A DNA stretch of 64,000 nucleotides from assembly GCF_018736045.1 (NCBI RefSeq), contig NZ_CP076132.1:3023501-3087500 (forward strand), given 5' to 3'. Below are positions 24,227 through 33,324 of the stretch, piece by piece. The notes beneath the pieces were generated by a model. That model was not told where the DNA came from and searched no databases. It saw nothing but the letters and a program-made list of their open reading frames with translations. A program made the position numbers and the translations under genes. The first letter of the stretch is position 1; each line of letters opens with the position of its first letter. Source of the DNA: Flammeovirga yaeyamensis (GTDB lineage: Bacteria; Bacteroidota; Bacteroidia; Cytophagales; Flammeovirgaceae).

Positions 24227-25969
24227 ATGCAAGCTTTTATCCAAAATAGAAACATCCCAAAAGCTGATATTAAGGATAAAGAAGAACATTACTTAGTTAT
24301 TTCTGGTACAGGTAATGTTAAATTTATATCTAAGCGGTTCCTTCAAGGTCAACATACTTTCGAAGAAGGGCGTTCTATTGCTGTTGGTTTATCTCCCAAA
24401 AATCAAATTATTTTCAAGCAAAAAATTCAAGAAAGCATTGATTCTCAGGACATAGTATATTTTGAGTTTTCTATAAGTCAAAGTGGGAAACCTACAAAAT
24501 ACGATGTGAAAATTACACCATTTTTCATAGGTGAAGTTTTCGTAAATGCCTCATTTGTAGCCCAGAACAATGATCAAGAATTACTAGAAAAAAGGTTTAA
24601 AGACATCTATCTTCATTCTCATGATGGAATTATTTGGATAGATCCTTTTGACAAAAAAATAATTTACTCCAACCCTTCTTTTAGTAAGATTACAGGATAT
24701 GATGAAAAAGAATGTTTAAATTCAATTTTCAAAAAATTCTTACCGTTAAAGAAGCAACAGTTAGTAAAATCTATTTTTGAGCGTTTAAAAAAAGAAAAAC
24801 ACTTAGTATTCGAGGTTTCTATTAAAACTATTGATAATATTCAGGTTCCTGTAGAAATCACAGCATCAATTGTTTCTACGGACGATGATGCTCCATTTAT
24901 CGTATGCTTTATAAAAGACTTAACTGCTTTAATTAAAGCAAAAGAGGCTTTAAAGAATAACGAGCAACGTTATGAAGCTATCTTAGACAACTCAAAAATT
25001 AAATTATGTCAGTTTGATGTTGATTTAAATTTAACTTGGGTAGGATCAGGAATTCAAAGACAGCTTTCTAGTTTCTTAAGTGAAACACATATTGGAAAAA
25101 AAATATCGACGATTGTCTCTAATGATGTCGGTAAAGATATTGTCTCTTTTCAAAAAGAAGTGCTGGATAATAAGTCGACCTCCCATGCTTCATTTAAAAT
25201 TCAATATGATCAAGAGTGGAAAGCCGTTGAGGTGTTTTTATCCCCTATTCTTGAAAATAAAAAAGTGAAGGGACTAAACGCAGTAATTCTAAACATCTCT
25301 AATCAAAATAAAATTGAAGAGAAGTTAGATCATTTTGTATATAGAGCTGCACACGATTTAAGAGGTCCACTTACAACTATCCAAGGTATTATTCAATTGA
25401 TGAAAAGCAGTCCAAAGAGTTCTAAAGAATTATTACCTCATTTAGAACACACTATTTGGACTCAAGATATGCACCTTCAGAAAATATTGGCTTATTACTA
25501 TAATCAGCAAACTGATATTAAAATAGGAAAAGTGAATTGGGAAGGTATAATGAGTGTAATCGATGATTTTTTAAATCATTCTGGCTACAACATCAAATTA
25601 TCTATCTTAAACGATATGAAAAATGAGGACTATTTTTCTGATGCAACAAGAATAGACCTTTTATTTAAAAACATCTGCACAACTTTACTTCAATTAGTCA
25701 CAAGAGATATTGAAATCAAATTACTAATTGAAATCAAAAAGGAGAAATCTGGAGTGATGGTGGTTTTTACAGACAATATATCACCAAGAGATTATTCAGC
25801 TTCAAATAATGGATTTGATAAATCAATGTCTATTAATTTCATCAATGATGATTACACTAGAGGTCTATTTATCACTTCTGAAATTATAGAAAAATTAAAA
25901 GGAAAATACCAAGTGAAGTTTTCTAAAAACAAAAAACAACAACTCGAAATTTTCCTTCCTAGTATATAA
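24227..25969 (+). CDS. PAS-domain histidine kinase-like protein with degenerate ATPase domain
   Basis: This 580-residue soluble sensor has three PAS-like segments: residues ~20-115, ~120-240 with IWIDPFDKKIIYSNPSFSKI, and ~245-360. A HisKA-like dimerisation helix follows with H375 in YRAAHDLRGPLTTIQG. The C-terminal ~150 residues align in position with a HATPase domain, but the N box has lost its Asn pattern (DLLFKNICTTLLQLV). The G1 box reads DNISPRD instead of DxGxG, and no G2 GxGxG is seen. It is therefore probably not an active ATP-dependent kinase; it may be a phosphate acceptor or a dimerisation partner. No regulator gene adjoins it. Confidence 0.75.
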   Translation: MQAFIQNRNIPKADIKDKEEHYLVISGTGNVKFISKRFLQGQHTFEEGRSIAVGLSPKNQIIFKQKIQESIDSQDIVYFEFSISQSGKPTKYDVKITPFFIGEVFVNASFVAQNNDQELLEKRFKDIYLHSHDGIIWIDPFDKKIIYSNPSFSKITGYDEKECLNSIFKKFLPLKKQQLVKSIFERLKKEKHLVFEVSIKTIDNIQVPVEITASIVSTDDDAPFIVCFIKDLTALIKAKEALKNNEQRYEAILDNSKIKLCQFDVDLNLTWVGSGIQRQLSSFLSETHIGKKISTIVSNDVGKDIVSFQKEVLDNKSTSHASFKIQYDQEWKAVEVFLSPILENKKVKGLNAVILNISNQNKIEEKLDHFVYRAAHDLRGPLTTIQGIIQLMKSSPKSSKELLPHLEHTIWTQDMHLQKILAYYYNQQTDIKIGKVNWEGIMSVIDDFLNHSGYNIKLSILNDMKNEDYFSDATRIDLLFKNICTTLLQLVTRDIEIKLLIEIKKEKSGVMVVFTDNISPRDYSASNNGFDKSMSINFINDDYTRGLFITSEIIEKLKGKYQVKFSKNKKQQLEIFLPSI

Positions 25970-25978
25970 TAAACTTGA

Positions 25979-26470
25979 CTACTTCTTAAAGCTCAAGATT
26001 AATTCTTCATGCTGAGGAAATTCTTTGATTAATTCTTCAGCAATTCCAATTTCAAAATCTTCAAATTCAAATCCAGGTGCAACAGTACATCCTACAAGAA
26101 CATAATCTTCAGCAGATTTTGTCAATGGTTTTGCTGCAAACCAATTTCCACCTTTAATAATATATTGAGGAACTTGTCCATTTAAAATATCTACACCTAT
26201 AACTGTTTTAATCACTTCTCCGTTTGGAGTTATTTCCACAATCTCTGCTGGGCATCCGTAATGGAAGTGCCAAAGCTCTGTGAATTTCAGTCGGTGAAAT
26301 GTAGAAAAATCACCTTCTCCAAGTAAATAATAAATAGCAGTTGAGATATTTCTTTCAATATCATTTTTGTTGATCAGTGCAGTTTTATGCGACCTATAAG
26401 TTTCGATATAATACCCTCCTTCCGGATGAGGCATCATTTCTAACTTATCAATTATTTCTTCTTTCGTCAT
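25979..26470 (-). CDS. DUF985 cupin-fold protein
   Basis: This 163-residue single-domain cupin is of the DUF985 (Cupin_5) family. It has the family start MMPHPEGGYYIETYRS, the FHRLKFTELWHFHYG metal-site strand with two His residues, and a late VGCTVAPGFEFEDFEIG. The family's reaction is not established; sugar-epimerase-like or metal-bound small-molecule roles have been suggested. It is convergent with the PAS kinase, whose stop lies ten bases away, and it is monocistronic. Confidence 0.88.
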   Translation of the reverse strand: MTKEEIIDKLEMMPHPEGGYYIETYRSHKTALINKNDIERNISTAIYYLLGEGDFSTFHRLKFTELWHFHYGCPAEIVEITPNGEVIKTVIGVDILNGQVPQYIIKGGNWFAAKPLTKSAEDYVLVGCTVAPGFEFEDFEIGIAEELIKEFPQHEELILSFKK

Positions 26471-26608
26471 AATATATAATTTGAATGCGAAAAGTTAAGC
26501 AATAAAGTTCAATTAAAAATTGTATCTTCATTTTATTATTAACAAATCCTCTTTGTTGAAACAAAAATTAATAAGACCTTAACATTACAAAAAAAACAAA
26601 CTACTCTT

Positions 26609-27199
26609 ATGGAAGAAATTATTCTTGAGTTTGAAGAATTAGAAATTCTAAGACCAAAAAAAAGATGGAAACTTTATTTTGTAGTACTTACAGAACATCC
26701 AACAGATAAAGACAAATGGATTTTGACGACTATCCCTAATGAAAGTCATGGAGTAATACAGTTAAAACCTAGAGCTGAAAATAAAATTTATTTTGAACCA
26801 CAAGATGCTGTCGGTGCTAATGGTTTATTCGTTCTAGATCGAAATATGCCAGAAAGCCGTAGAATTAAAGTGCGTGTTTTCCTTAGACATTCAAGAGAAA
26901 ACGCAAGAAACGCAGGTCAGATTCTTAGCGATGTTGAAGGTGCATTAGGAGATGAAGCTTTTGGTCAAGTAACCAATCTTCTAGGAAGAACAAACCCTTG
27001 GCTAGTTATAGGAAAAGAGGCTGTTCAGAAAGTAGGGAAAATCTTATCTAATATTAAAGACAGAGATTTTGGTTTGATAACTATGGATGAAGAGTTCGGT
27101 CCTGAATTCGAAAATCAATCTGAATTAGATCGAATGAATAACTTTTCTACTGGGGATGCTCGCCTTGTTTGGAGTTGGGCAACAAGAAATAAATCATAA
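26609..27199 (+). CDS. Hypothetical protein (196 residues)
   Basis: This is a soluble protein without a signal peptide. The first ~110 residues look beta-rich (MEEIILEFEELEILRPKKRW, KLYFVVLTEH, RIKVRVFLRHS). The rest is helical with an acidic end, DEEFGPEFENQSELDRMNN. The N-terminal part could be a C2-like or jelly-roll domain, but I see no diagnostic motif and assign no family. It stands alone and is followed by a strong terminator. Confidence 0.6.
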   Translation: MEEIILEFEELEILRPKKRWKLYFVVLTEHPTDKDKWILTTIPNESHGVIQLKPRAENKIYFEPQDAVGANGLFVLDRNMPESRRIKVRVFLRHSRENARNAGQILSDVEGALGDEAFGQVTNLLGRTNPWLVIGKEAVQKVGKILSNIKDRDFGLITMDEEFGPEFENQSELDRMNNFSTGDARLVWSWATRNKS

Positions 27200-27229
27200 A
27201 TTGATTCCATAATAGGATAAAGTATCAAT

Positions 27230-27265
27230 GGGCATATTTGTATTTTTCAAATATGCCCTAATTTT
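27230..27265 (+). terminator. Terminator after the 196-residue hypothetical gene
   Basis: GGGCATATTTG (27230-27240) pairs perfectly with CAAATATGCCC (27248-27258). A T-rich tail follows (TAATTTTTTAA). Confidence 0.85.
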
Positions 27266-27289
27266 TTAACCAAGATTGCTTACTTATCG

Positions 27290-27297
27290 TATATTTG
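27290..27297 (+). promoter_or_regulatory. Predicted -7 promoter motif of the Crp/Fnr gene
   Basis: TATATTTG matches TAnnTTTG and lies 37 bases before the ATG at 27334. Confidence 0.55.
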
Positions 27298-27333
27298 TCA
27301 TATGAATAAACCAACATATATAAAACTATAATA

Positions 27334-27963
27334 ATGATACATCTACTTCAACAATTTATTCAAAATAGTTTCCCATTAACCGACAAAAACCACCCAATAC
27401 AAAAAGAGTTTTTGGAATTTGGTGAATCGGTAGAAGTCAAAGCCGGAGAATACCTAATTGACTTAAACGAAGAAATGAACTTTGCTCCTATTGTTACCAA
27501 GGGTGTTCTAAAAGTAACAAGAGAAGACGAAGATGGAAATGAAATTTTTCTGTACTATTTGGAATACGGAGAAACATGTACTATTGCCATGATGTATAAT
27601 GAAAGTGCAGTTAGAGTGACTGCAGAGGAGGATACCATGGTTTACAAAGTACCTATTGCCAAAATTGATGAATGGATGCTGCGTTTTCCAGAATGGAGAA
27701 ATTTTGTAATGAATGCCTACAAAGTACGTTTTGATGGCCTCCTTAAAGCCATAGATGAGCTAGCGTTCAAAAAAATGGATGAAAGATTATTAAACTACCT
27801 TGGTAAGCTAAGTGATATTAAAGATAGTAACGAGCTTCATATCTCACATTCTGAAATTGCTTTGAACTTAAATACTTCTCGAGAAGTAATTTCTAGATTA
27901 TTGAAGCAATTAGAGAAAATTGGAAAAGTAAATCTTGGGAGAAATAAAGTGATATTAAAGTAA
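27334..27963 (+). CDS. Crp/Fnr-family transcription regulator
   Basis: The 209-residue protein has an N-terminal cyclic-nucleotide-binding-type beta roll (residues ~25-125, with GVLKVTREDEDGNEIFLYYL). It also has a C-terminal winged helix whose recognition region is ISHSEIALNLNTSREVISRL (~171-190). No Cys cluster for an Fe-S cofactor is present in the N-terminus, so it is not a classical Fnr oxygen sensor. The effector is unknown. The rhodanese gene follows after 68 bases on the same strand; pairing of such regulators with sulfurtransferases suggests a redox or sulfur stress role (inference). Confidence 0.92.
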   Translation: MIHLLQQFIQNSFPLTDKNHPIQKEFLEFGESVEVKAGEYLIDLNEEMNFAPIVTKGVLKVTREDEDGNEIFLYYLEYGETCTIAMMYNESAVRVTAEEDTMVYKVPIAKIDEWMLRFPEWRNFVMNAYKVRFDGLLKAIDELAFKKMDERLLNYLGKLSDIKDSNELHISHSEIALNLNTSREVISRLLKQLEKIGKVNLGRNKVILK

Positions 27964-28031
27964 CAATTATCACAAACAGAATATTTTGCATCTTTTATCT
28001 TCACAAAAAGATTTTAAAAACGATAAATTAT

Positions 28032-28334
28032 ATGGAATTTTTAAGAAAACTATTCGGTTTAGGACCAAAAGTAGATTACAAAGCATTAGTAGCTGAAGGT
28101 GCAAGAATTTTAGATGTAAGAACAGAAGGAGAATTTGATAGTGGGCATGCAGATGGAGCTGTAAACATTCCTCTAAATGAAGTTCACAAAAGAATGCCTG
28201 AGATATTTAAATTAGGCACACCTTTAATTCTTTGTTGTAAATCTGGTGTTAGAGCCTCTTCTGCAATGGCACAGATTAAAAAAGCCGGTGTAAAAGAAGT
28301 ATATAATGCTGGTGGGTGGAAAAACTTAAAATAG
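28032..28334 (+). CDS. Rhodanese-like sulfurtransferase domain protein
   Basis: This single 100-residue cytosolic rhodanese domain carries persulfide sulfur. The active-site loop LILCCKSGVRAS holds the catalytic Cys followed by the CxSGxR pattern. The structural Asp-Arg motif ILDVRTEGEFDSGHADGAVNIP precedes it. It probably belongs to the same unit as the Crp/Fnr gene and ends in a terminator shared with the convergent 75-residue gene. Confidence 0.93.
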   Translation: MEFLRKLFGLGPKVDYKALVAEGARILDVRTEGEFDSGHADGAVNIPLNEVHKRMPEIFKLGTPLILCCKSGVRASSAMAQIKKAGVKEVYNAGGWKNLK

Positions 28335-28335
28335 C

Positions 28336-28362
28336 AAGAGGGGATTAACCCCTCTTCTTTAT
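28336..28362 (+). terminator. Terminator after the rhodanese gene
   Basis: AAGAGGGG (28336-28343) pairs with CCCCTCTT (28349-28356) around ATTAA and is followed by CTTTAT. The 3' end of the convergent gene begins at 28359. Confidence 0.75.
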
Positions 28363-28586
28363 ACACTCAAAGTTACTTCTTCTCCATGTTGTAAAAGAAC
28401 GAGTTCTCTATATAAACAATCGAGTACTTCTTCTACAGTGGGTTTTCCTTCGATATCATAGTATTCTCCTTCCCAGCAGTAGGTTGCACACCACTTAGGT
28501 GACATTCCTTTTCTTTTGAATTTCCAAATACCTATGATATGGTCGTCTACACGTTCCAGCTTTTCTTCTAATGATGAATAGTTCAT
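28359..28586 (-). CDS. Hypothetical protein (75 residues)
   Basis: This small soluble, aromatic-rich protein (IGIWKFKRKGMSPKWCATYC, then a short acidic helix VEEVLDCLYRELVLLQHG) starts from ATG 28586. Trp and Cys content and coherent secondary structure suggest a real gene. It has no recognisable family. It is convergent with the rhodanese gene, and the preceding outer-membrane protein gene lies downstream-facing on the same strand. Confidence 0.6.
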   Translation of the reverse strand: MNYSSLEEKLERVDDHIIGIWKFKRKGMSPKWCATYCWEGEYYDIEGKPTVEEVLDCLYRELVLLQHGEEVTLSV

Positions 28587-28711
28587 TTTTGTCAGATTTT
28601 AGTTTAATTCAGCACAATATATAAATAGAATTTTTCAAAAAGAAAAGGGTACTACAAAATATAGCACCCTTTAAAACCTAACTATTGTCTTAACTACTAA
28701 TAAAGTATGAT

Positions 28712-31114
28712 CTATAAACCTCCTCCACCAGAGGAGATATTTCTTTTTTGTCTTCCTTGAAACTGTCCACCAAAAGCATATGAGAATGATACTCTATATA
28801 CTGGACTTTCTCTTTGATAGTTCACGAATTCGTTGAAACCATTACCGTAAACCGTTCTCAATTCTCCACTATACAGTAAATTGTTTACCTTTAAATTCAC
28901 AGAACCTTTATTTTTAAGAATACTTTTCTTTAAAGCAATATCCATAGAATACGCTGGTTCAGTAATTCTTTGCGCATCGTATCTGTCAGCTGTATATCTA
29001 CCCATAATTTGAAGCGTAAGCCCTTTCATAGGTGTTATTTTAGTATTCAACTTTGCCGACCAGTTCAAAGGAGATCCTTCTACAGGAATAGTTAATTCTT
29101 CGTTCGTATCTTTAATATCTAAGTAATAAAAATCTAAAGATCCATTCCAAGACCACCAATCTAACATTCTATAATCAGAAGATAACGATAATCCACCAGT
29201 CATCGATTCACCCAAATTAGCATATGTTGTTACTGTCACGTCGGTATCTTCACGGTAATCCAATACTTCACGAATGATATCTGTACTGTGTCTCATATAC
29301 AATGCAGAATTGACTGACACCTTTCCTGTGCCCATATAATTATAAGATAACTCCATGGAATTGGTATATGATGGCTGTAAACTAGGGTTACCAATCACTA
29401 CGCTCTTAGGATTTGATGACATCTCTGAAGGTAATAACTGCATGATATCAGGTCGCTTAATTCTTCTAGAATAACTCACACCAAAAGTACTCTTCTCTCC
29501 CACTTGCTGTTTGATGTGTATACTTGGAAAAATAGATGCATAATCAATTACAAAAGAAGTATCATTTAATGATTGACTTTCTAATTTACCCTCCATATGA
29601 GCTGCTTCACCTCTTAAACCGACTTTAAAGCTCGTTTTGTTCAGTTTTAAAGAATATGATCCATACATAGCGTGAATCTGACTTTCATAAGGGTAACCAT
29701 AAACCAATGAATCATCTGCTACATAATTAATATTTTCTATATCTAGTTTAGCTGAAAGCAACTCACCTTTATACCCTACTTCAAAAGAAGATTTATCATT
29801 AATTTTCTGATTGTAGTCTGCTTGGAAAGATCCATACAACCAATTCGCCATATTACTGTTTCTATTTAATGGCTTCAGTTCTTCTCCTTGTTGAAAAGCA
29901 TTTTCAGGAGTAAACTCAGCTTCACCAGTATTGGCAAAAACATCTAATTCTAATTCACCATTTTTAAATTCTTTTCTATGGTTTAAGTTGAAGTTATATC
30001 CTCCACCTAAATTATAATTTCTACCTCTTTGATATTCTGTATCGACAATGTTTTCATTACGATCTAAATAGTAACCATTAAAATCCGATTGACTATTTGA
30101 TTTCCATTGCCATCTCTGAAGCGACAAGGTAGTTGTGTTTGTTGAATCCCAGAATACATCAAAACCACCTTTAAACATAGAGAAACCACTGTTTTCATTC
30201 ATATTTTCCGTTTGAAAGAAGTTGTTTGTATTTTCATCATCAAACGTTCTAGTCATTTCTCTAGTATTGTCCCACTCATCATCACTCATATATGTTTGAG
30301 CAAAAAAGTTAAATTTTGAAACTCGGTAATTTAAGCCTACGTATCCTGAATATTTATTATTCGTTCCAGCATTCAAATTGAAATTACCATTCAGTCCTTT
30401 AAATGCATCTTTCTTTGTAACGATATTGATAATACCCGATAATCCATCAGGATCGTATTTAGAAGAAGGGTTCGTAATTACCTCAATTTTCTCTACCGCA
30501 TCTGCTGGTAAGGACTGTAACAATTGATTAATGTCCAATTGTGAAGGTTTTCCATCTAATAGAACTCTAACATTGTTATCACCTCTTAAAGAAATAGAGC
30601 CATCTGCCCCTACATTAATTTCGGGTAACGTATTTAAGATCTCAGAAGTAGAATTACCATTGGCAATCATTGCCTTACTTACGTTGATCACTTTTTTGTC
30701 GATATGATTTTCGATCAATTGAGTTTCACCAACGATTTCTACCTCATCTAATTCTTCAACATTTGTTTCCAAATGTACTTCTCCTACATCAATTTTACTT
30801 GATGAAGACGATACCTCTATCTCTTTTTGTACCTTTACATATCCAACAAATTGAATGATCAGATTGTACTTACCATGAGGTACTTTTGATAACATAAAAG
30901 AGCCGTCATCTTTGGTTAAACCTCCCGTAACGGTTTTGTTGTCTTGATCTAACAATCCGACAGATACGTATCCAAGAGGTTGTTTAGAAGCTTGGTCGTA
31001 AATCTTACCAAAGATTGCTCCTTTAGCATTTGGTTCATCGCCATCAGAAAAATTGGCACCAAAAGACAGTCCATGAACTAGTAATAGTCCAATAATGATA
31101 GTTGTTAATTTCAT
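28712..31114 (-). CDS. Outer-membrane beta-barrel receptor with carboxypeptidase-like N-domain
   Basis: This 800-residue TonB-dependent-type barrel belongs to the OMP_b-brl_3 group. It has a signal peptide (IIIGLLLVHGLSFGAN), then a carboxypeptidase-regulatory/CarboxypepD_reg domain (IFGKIYDQASKQPLGYVSVG, ~30-120). A plug follows (ILNTLPEINVGADGSISLRG, VLLDGKPSQLDINQLL), then a long barrel ending in a Gly-rich tail. No SusD partner is adjacent, so it is not a SusC/D system. The ligand is unknown. The upstream region carries three TTRACACTAR repeats and an inverted repeat that may control it. Confidence 0.9.
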   Translation of the reverse strand: MKLTTIIIGLLLVHGLSFGANFSDGDEPNAKGAIFGKIYDQASKQPLGYVSVGLLDQDNKTVTGGLTKDDGSFMLSKVPHGKYNLIIQFVGYVKVQKEIEVSSSSSKIDVGEVHLETNVEELDEVEIVGETQLIENHIDKKVINVSKAMIANGNSTSEILNTLPEINVGADGSISLRGDNNVRVLLDGKPSQLDINQLLQSLPADAVEKIEVITNPSSKYDPDGLSGIINIVTKKDAFKGLNGNFNLNAGTNNKYSGYVGLNYRVSKFNFFAQTYMSDDEWDNTREMTRTFDDENTNNFFQTENMNENSGFSMFKGGFDVFWDSTNTTTLSLQRWQWKSNSQSDFNGYYLDRNENIVDTEYQRGRNYNLGGGYNFNLNHRKEFKNGELELDVFANTGEAEFTPENAFQQGEELKPLNRNSNMANWLYGSFQADYNQKINDKSSFEVGYKGELLSAKLDIENINYVADDSLVYGYPYESQIHAMYGSYSLKLNKTSFKVGLRGEAAHMEGKLESQSLNDTSFVIDYASIFPSIHIKQQVGEKSTFGVSYSRRIKRPDIMQLLPSEMSSNPKSVVIGNPSLQPSYTNSMELSYNYMGTGKVSVNSALYMRHSTDIIREVLDYREDTDVTVTTYANLGESMTGGLSLSSDYRMLDWWSWNGSLDFYYLDIKDTNEELTIPVEGSPLNWSAKLNTKITPMKGLTLQIMGRYTADRYDAQRITEPAYSMDIALKKSILKNKGSVNLKVNNLLYSGELRTVYGNGFNEFVNYQRESPVYRVSFSYAFGGQFQGRQKRNISSGGGGL

Positions 31115-31420
31115 TTTGTAAATTATTTGACACTAATTAATTTAACACTAGGTTTTTTACTGTAAGAGTAGAGATGGAAGTTGAATAGTTGACACTAGTA
31201 AAAAACCTTTTTTAATAATATTTGAAACAATTATAGGATTTGATATTTTAAATAACAAATTTTCTAATTATTTCATTAAAATTTTGATAATTTGAAAATT
31301 ATCTGTTTCAATCCCGTACGCGTTTGTCCGTTATTGAACACATGAATTTGATTGTCTTTTCAATCAATTACACACCAAAGACAATCAATAAAATCAAAGG
31401 TTGCATCCCACAAAAAAAAT
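31115..31420. other. 306-base divergent intergenic region with repeats
   Basis: It separates the barrel receptor from the divergent helicase. It contains the direct and inverted repeats at 31127-31208 and a single GTTTCAATCCCGTACG stretch at 31305-31320. I see no gene and no exact TAnnTTTG motif. Confidence 0.5.
31127..31208. promoter_or_regulatory. Three TTRACACTAR repeats and a 12-bp inverted repeat upstream of the barrel receptor
   Basis: TTGACACTAA (31127-31136), TTAACACTAG (31142-31151) and TTGACACTAG (31189-31198) are direct repeats. AGGTTTTTTACT (31150-31161) and AGTAAAAAACCT (31197-31208) form a perfect inverted repeat abutting two of them. They lie 13-94 bases before the receptor start on the minus strand, a position fitting an operator or a 5' leader element. 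Confidence 0.5.
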
Positions 31421-33322
31421 ATGGATATAAAAGAACATTTTAAGCTTCAGATAGATTTACTAGAAACTGAAAGAAAAGAGGACTTAGAACAATACAAAAA
31501 ACTAATGAGTGATACCTCCATCGAAGAAAGGAAAAAGAAAGGTGTATGTTGGTTTCCCATTAAACTTGAAAATGTCACTTACGATTCTGGAGATAGAATT
31601 GTCATCAAAATATCTAGAGATAGTGCCACGAGTCAAAGTCATAGTTTTTCTACTGGTAAAAGTATCTCCTTATTCTCCCAATCGGGAAACAATCACGAAG
31701 CAAAAGATAACGCAAAAGCAGTCGTCAACTTCGTAAAAGATAATGAGCTGACGATGACGCTTAATCAGGATGATGAACCAGAGTGGCTACACGATGGTAA
31801 ATTGGGAGTTCAATTGCTTTTTGATGAAAGTTCCTATAAAGAAATGGACCGAGCACTGAACATTTGCATGAGTTCAGAAGACAAGGAGTTGAATAAAATG
31901 AAAAAGATCATTTTGGGGAATGAAAGCCCTTCAACTTCAAAAATCTATCCTTTCCAACTCCCACAATTAAACGATAGTCAAAACGATGCCTTAATGCACG
32001 TACTTGCCGCTGATCAAATTGGCGTAATTCATGGCCCTCCCGGTACAGGTAAGACGACTACTTTAGTGGAATGTGTACATCAGGAACTCAAAAAGAAACA
32101 ACAAATTCTAGTTTGTGCACCTAGTAACGCTGCTGTGGACCTATTAACTGAAAAGCTATCCGAAAAAGGAATCAATGTCGTGCGATTAGGACACCCTGCC
32201 CGTGTCGATGAAAAAATATTAAATCAGACGCTTGATGTTAAAATCAAAAAGCACCAACGATACAAGGAACTAAAGGCAATAAAACAGCAGGAAACTTTAC
32301 ATAGAGATGCGGCTAGAAAATTCAAAAGAAATTTTGGACCTGATCAAAGAAGAGAACGAAAAGCACTCTATCAAGAAGCGAATCAATTAAGAAAAGAGAT
32401 CAGATCACTATCAGAATATATTTCTAAAGATGTAATCGATAATGCTCAAGTAATATCATGTACTCTTGTTGGATCTACTACTCCAATGTTAAGAGGAAGA
32501 CGTTTTGAAGTAGCTTATATAGATGAAGCAGGTCAGGCATTAGAAGCTGCATGTTGGATCCCTATTTTAAAATCAAATAAAATCATTTTTGCAGGAGACC
32601 ATCAACAATTACCTCCCACTATAAAGTCGATTCAAGCGGCTAAAAAAGGGCTAGAATATACTCTTTTTGAAAGAATCATTGATCATAAAAATGTGGATAA
32701 AATGTTGAAGACTCAATATCGTATGCACAAGGATATTATGGCTTTCTCCTCTAAATATTTTTATGATAATCAATTAGACGCTTTTTCAACTAATGCCGAA
32801 TGGAAGATGTTTGATGATGATCAGCCTATGGAATTTATTGATACAGCGGGAACAGGCTATGAAGAAAAAGTAAATCCAGAATCATTAAGTACTTACAATA
32901 TTGAGGAAGCCAATTTATTAATTCTTCATCTCAAAAATTATCTGATACAGCTTCAAGAAGCTCCAAATAATATTGGTATCATCACTCCTTATTCTGCACA
33001 AGTCAAAGTGCTCAGAAGAGCATTATACCAATCGGATATTTCTGATGAAATCAAAGAAGTGATCAATATTAATACTGTAGATTCCTTCCAAGGACAGGAA
33101 AGAGAGATTATCTATATAAGTATGGTAAGATCTAATCCTGATGGTGAAATTGGTTTTTTAGCTAATGCTAGAAGAATGAATGTTGCGATGACAAGAGCAC
33201 AGAAAAAGTTAGTCATGATAGGCGATTCTGCTACCATCACCAGAAATAAATATTATGCAGAAATGTTTGATTTCGTTAATGAAATTGGAGCCTATAGAAG
33301 TGCTTTTGAGTTTATATATTAA
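31421..33322 (+). CDS. Upf1/IGHMBP2-like superfamily 1 helicase
   Basis: The 633-residue cytosolic protein shows all SF1B motifs. Walker A is GPPGTGKTTT at about residue 205, motif II is YIDEAGQALE at about 366, and motif III is GDHQQLPPT. Motif V is NTVDSFQGQEREIIYISMVRS and motif VI is NARRMNVAMTRAQKKL. An N-terminal beta-barrel-type 1B region precedes Walker A. It probably unwinds DNA or RNA 5'-3'. ATG 31421 (MDIKEHFKL) is preferred to an upstream frame start at 31352. It is monocistronic and convergent with the BamA/TamA-like gene. Confidence 0.9.
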   Translation: MDIKEHFKLQIDLLETERKEDLEQYKKLMSDTSIEERKKKGVCWFPIKLENVTYDSGDRIVIKISRDSATSQSHSFSTGKSISLFSQSGNNHEAKDNAKAVVNFVKDNELTMTLNQDDEPEWLHDGKLGVQLLFDESSYKEMDRALNICMSSEDKELNKMKKIILGNESPSTSKIYPFQLPQLNDSQNDALMHVLAADQIGVIHGPPGTGKTTTLVECVHQELKKKQQILVCAPSNAAVDLLTEKLSEKGINVVRLGHPARVDEKILNQTLDVKIKKHQRYKELKAIKQQETLHRDAARKFKRNFGPDQRRERKALYQEANQLRKEIRSLSEYISKDVIDNAQVISCTLVGSTTPMLRGRRFEVAYIDEAGQALEAACWIPILKSNKIIFAGDHQQLPPTIKSIQAAKKGLEYTLFERIIDHKNVDKMLKTQYRMHKDIMAFSSKYFYDNQLDAFSTNAEWKMFDDDQPMEFIDTAGTGYEEKVNPESLSTYNIEEANLLILHLKNYLIQLQEAPNNIGIITPYSAQVKVLRRALYQSDISDEIKEVININTVDSFQGQEREIIYISMVRSNPDGEIGFLANARRMNVAMTRAQKKLVMIGDSATITRNKYYAEMFDFVNEIGAYRSAFEFIY

Positions 33323-33324
33323 TA

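Noticed and set aside
31305-31320. GTTTCAATCCCGTACG resembling a CRISPR repeat start
   Set aside because: A single copy, with no further repeats at spacer distance and no cas genes.
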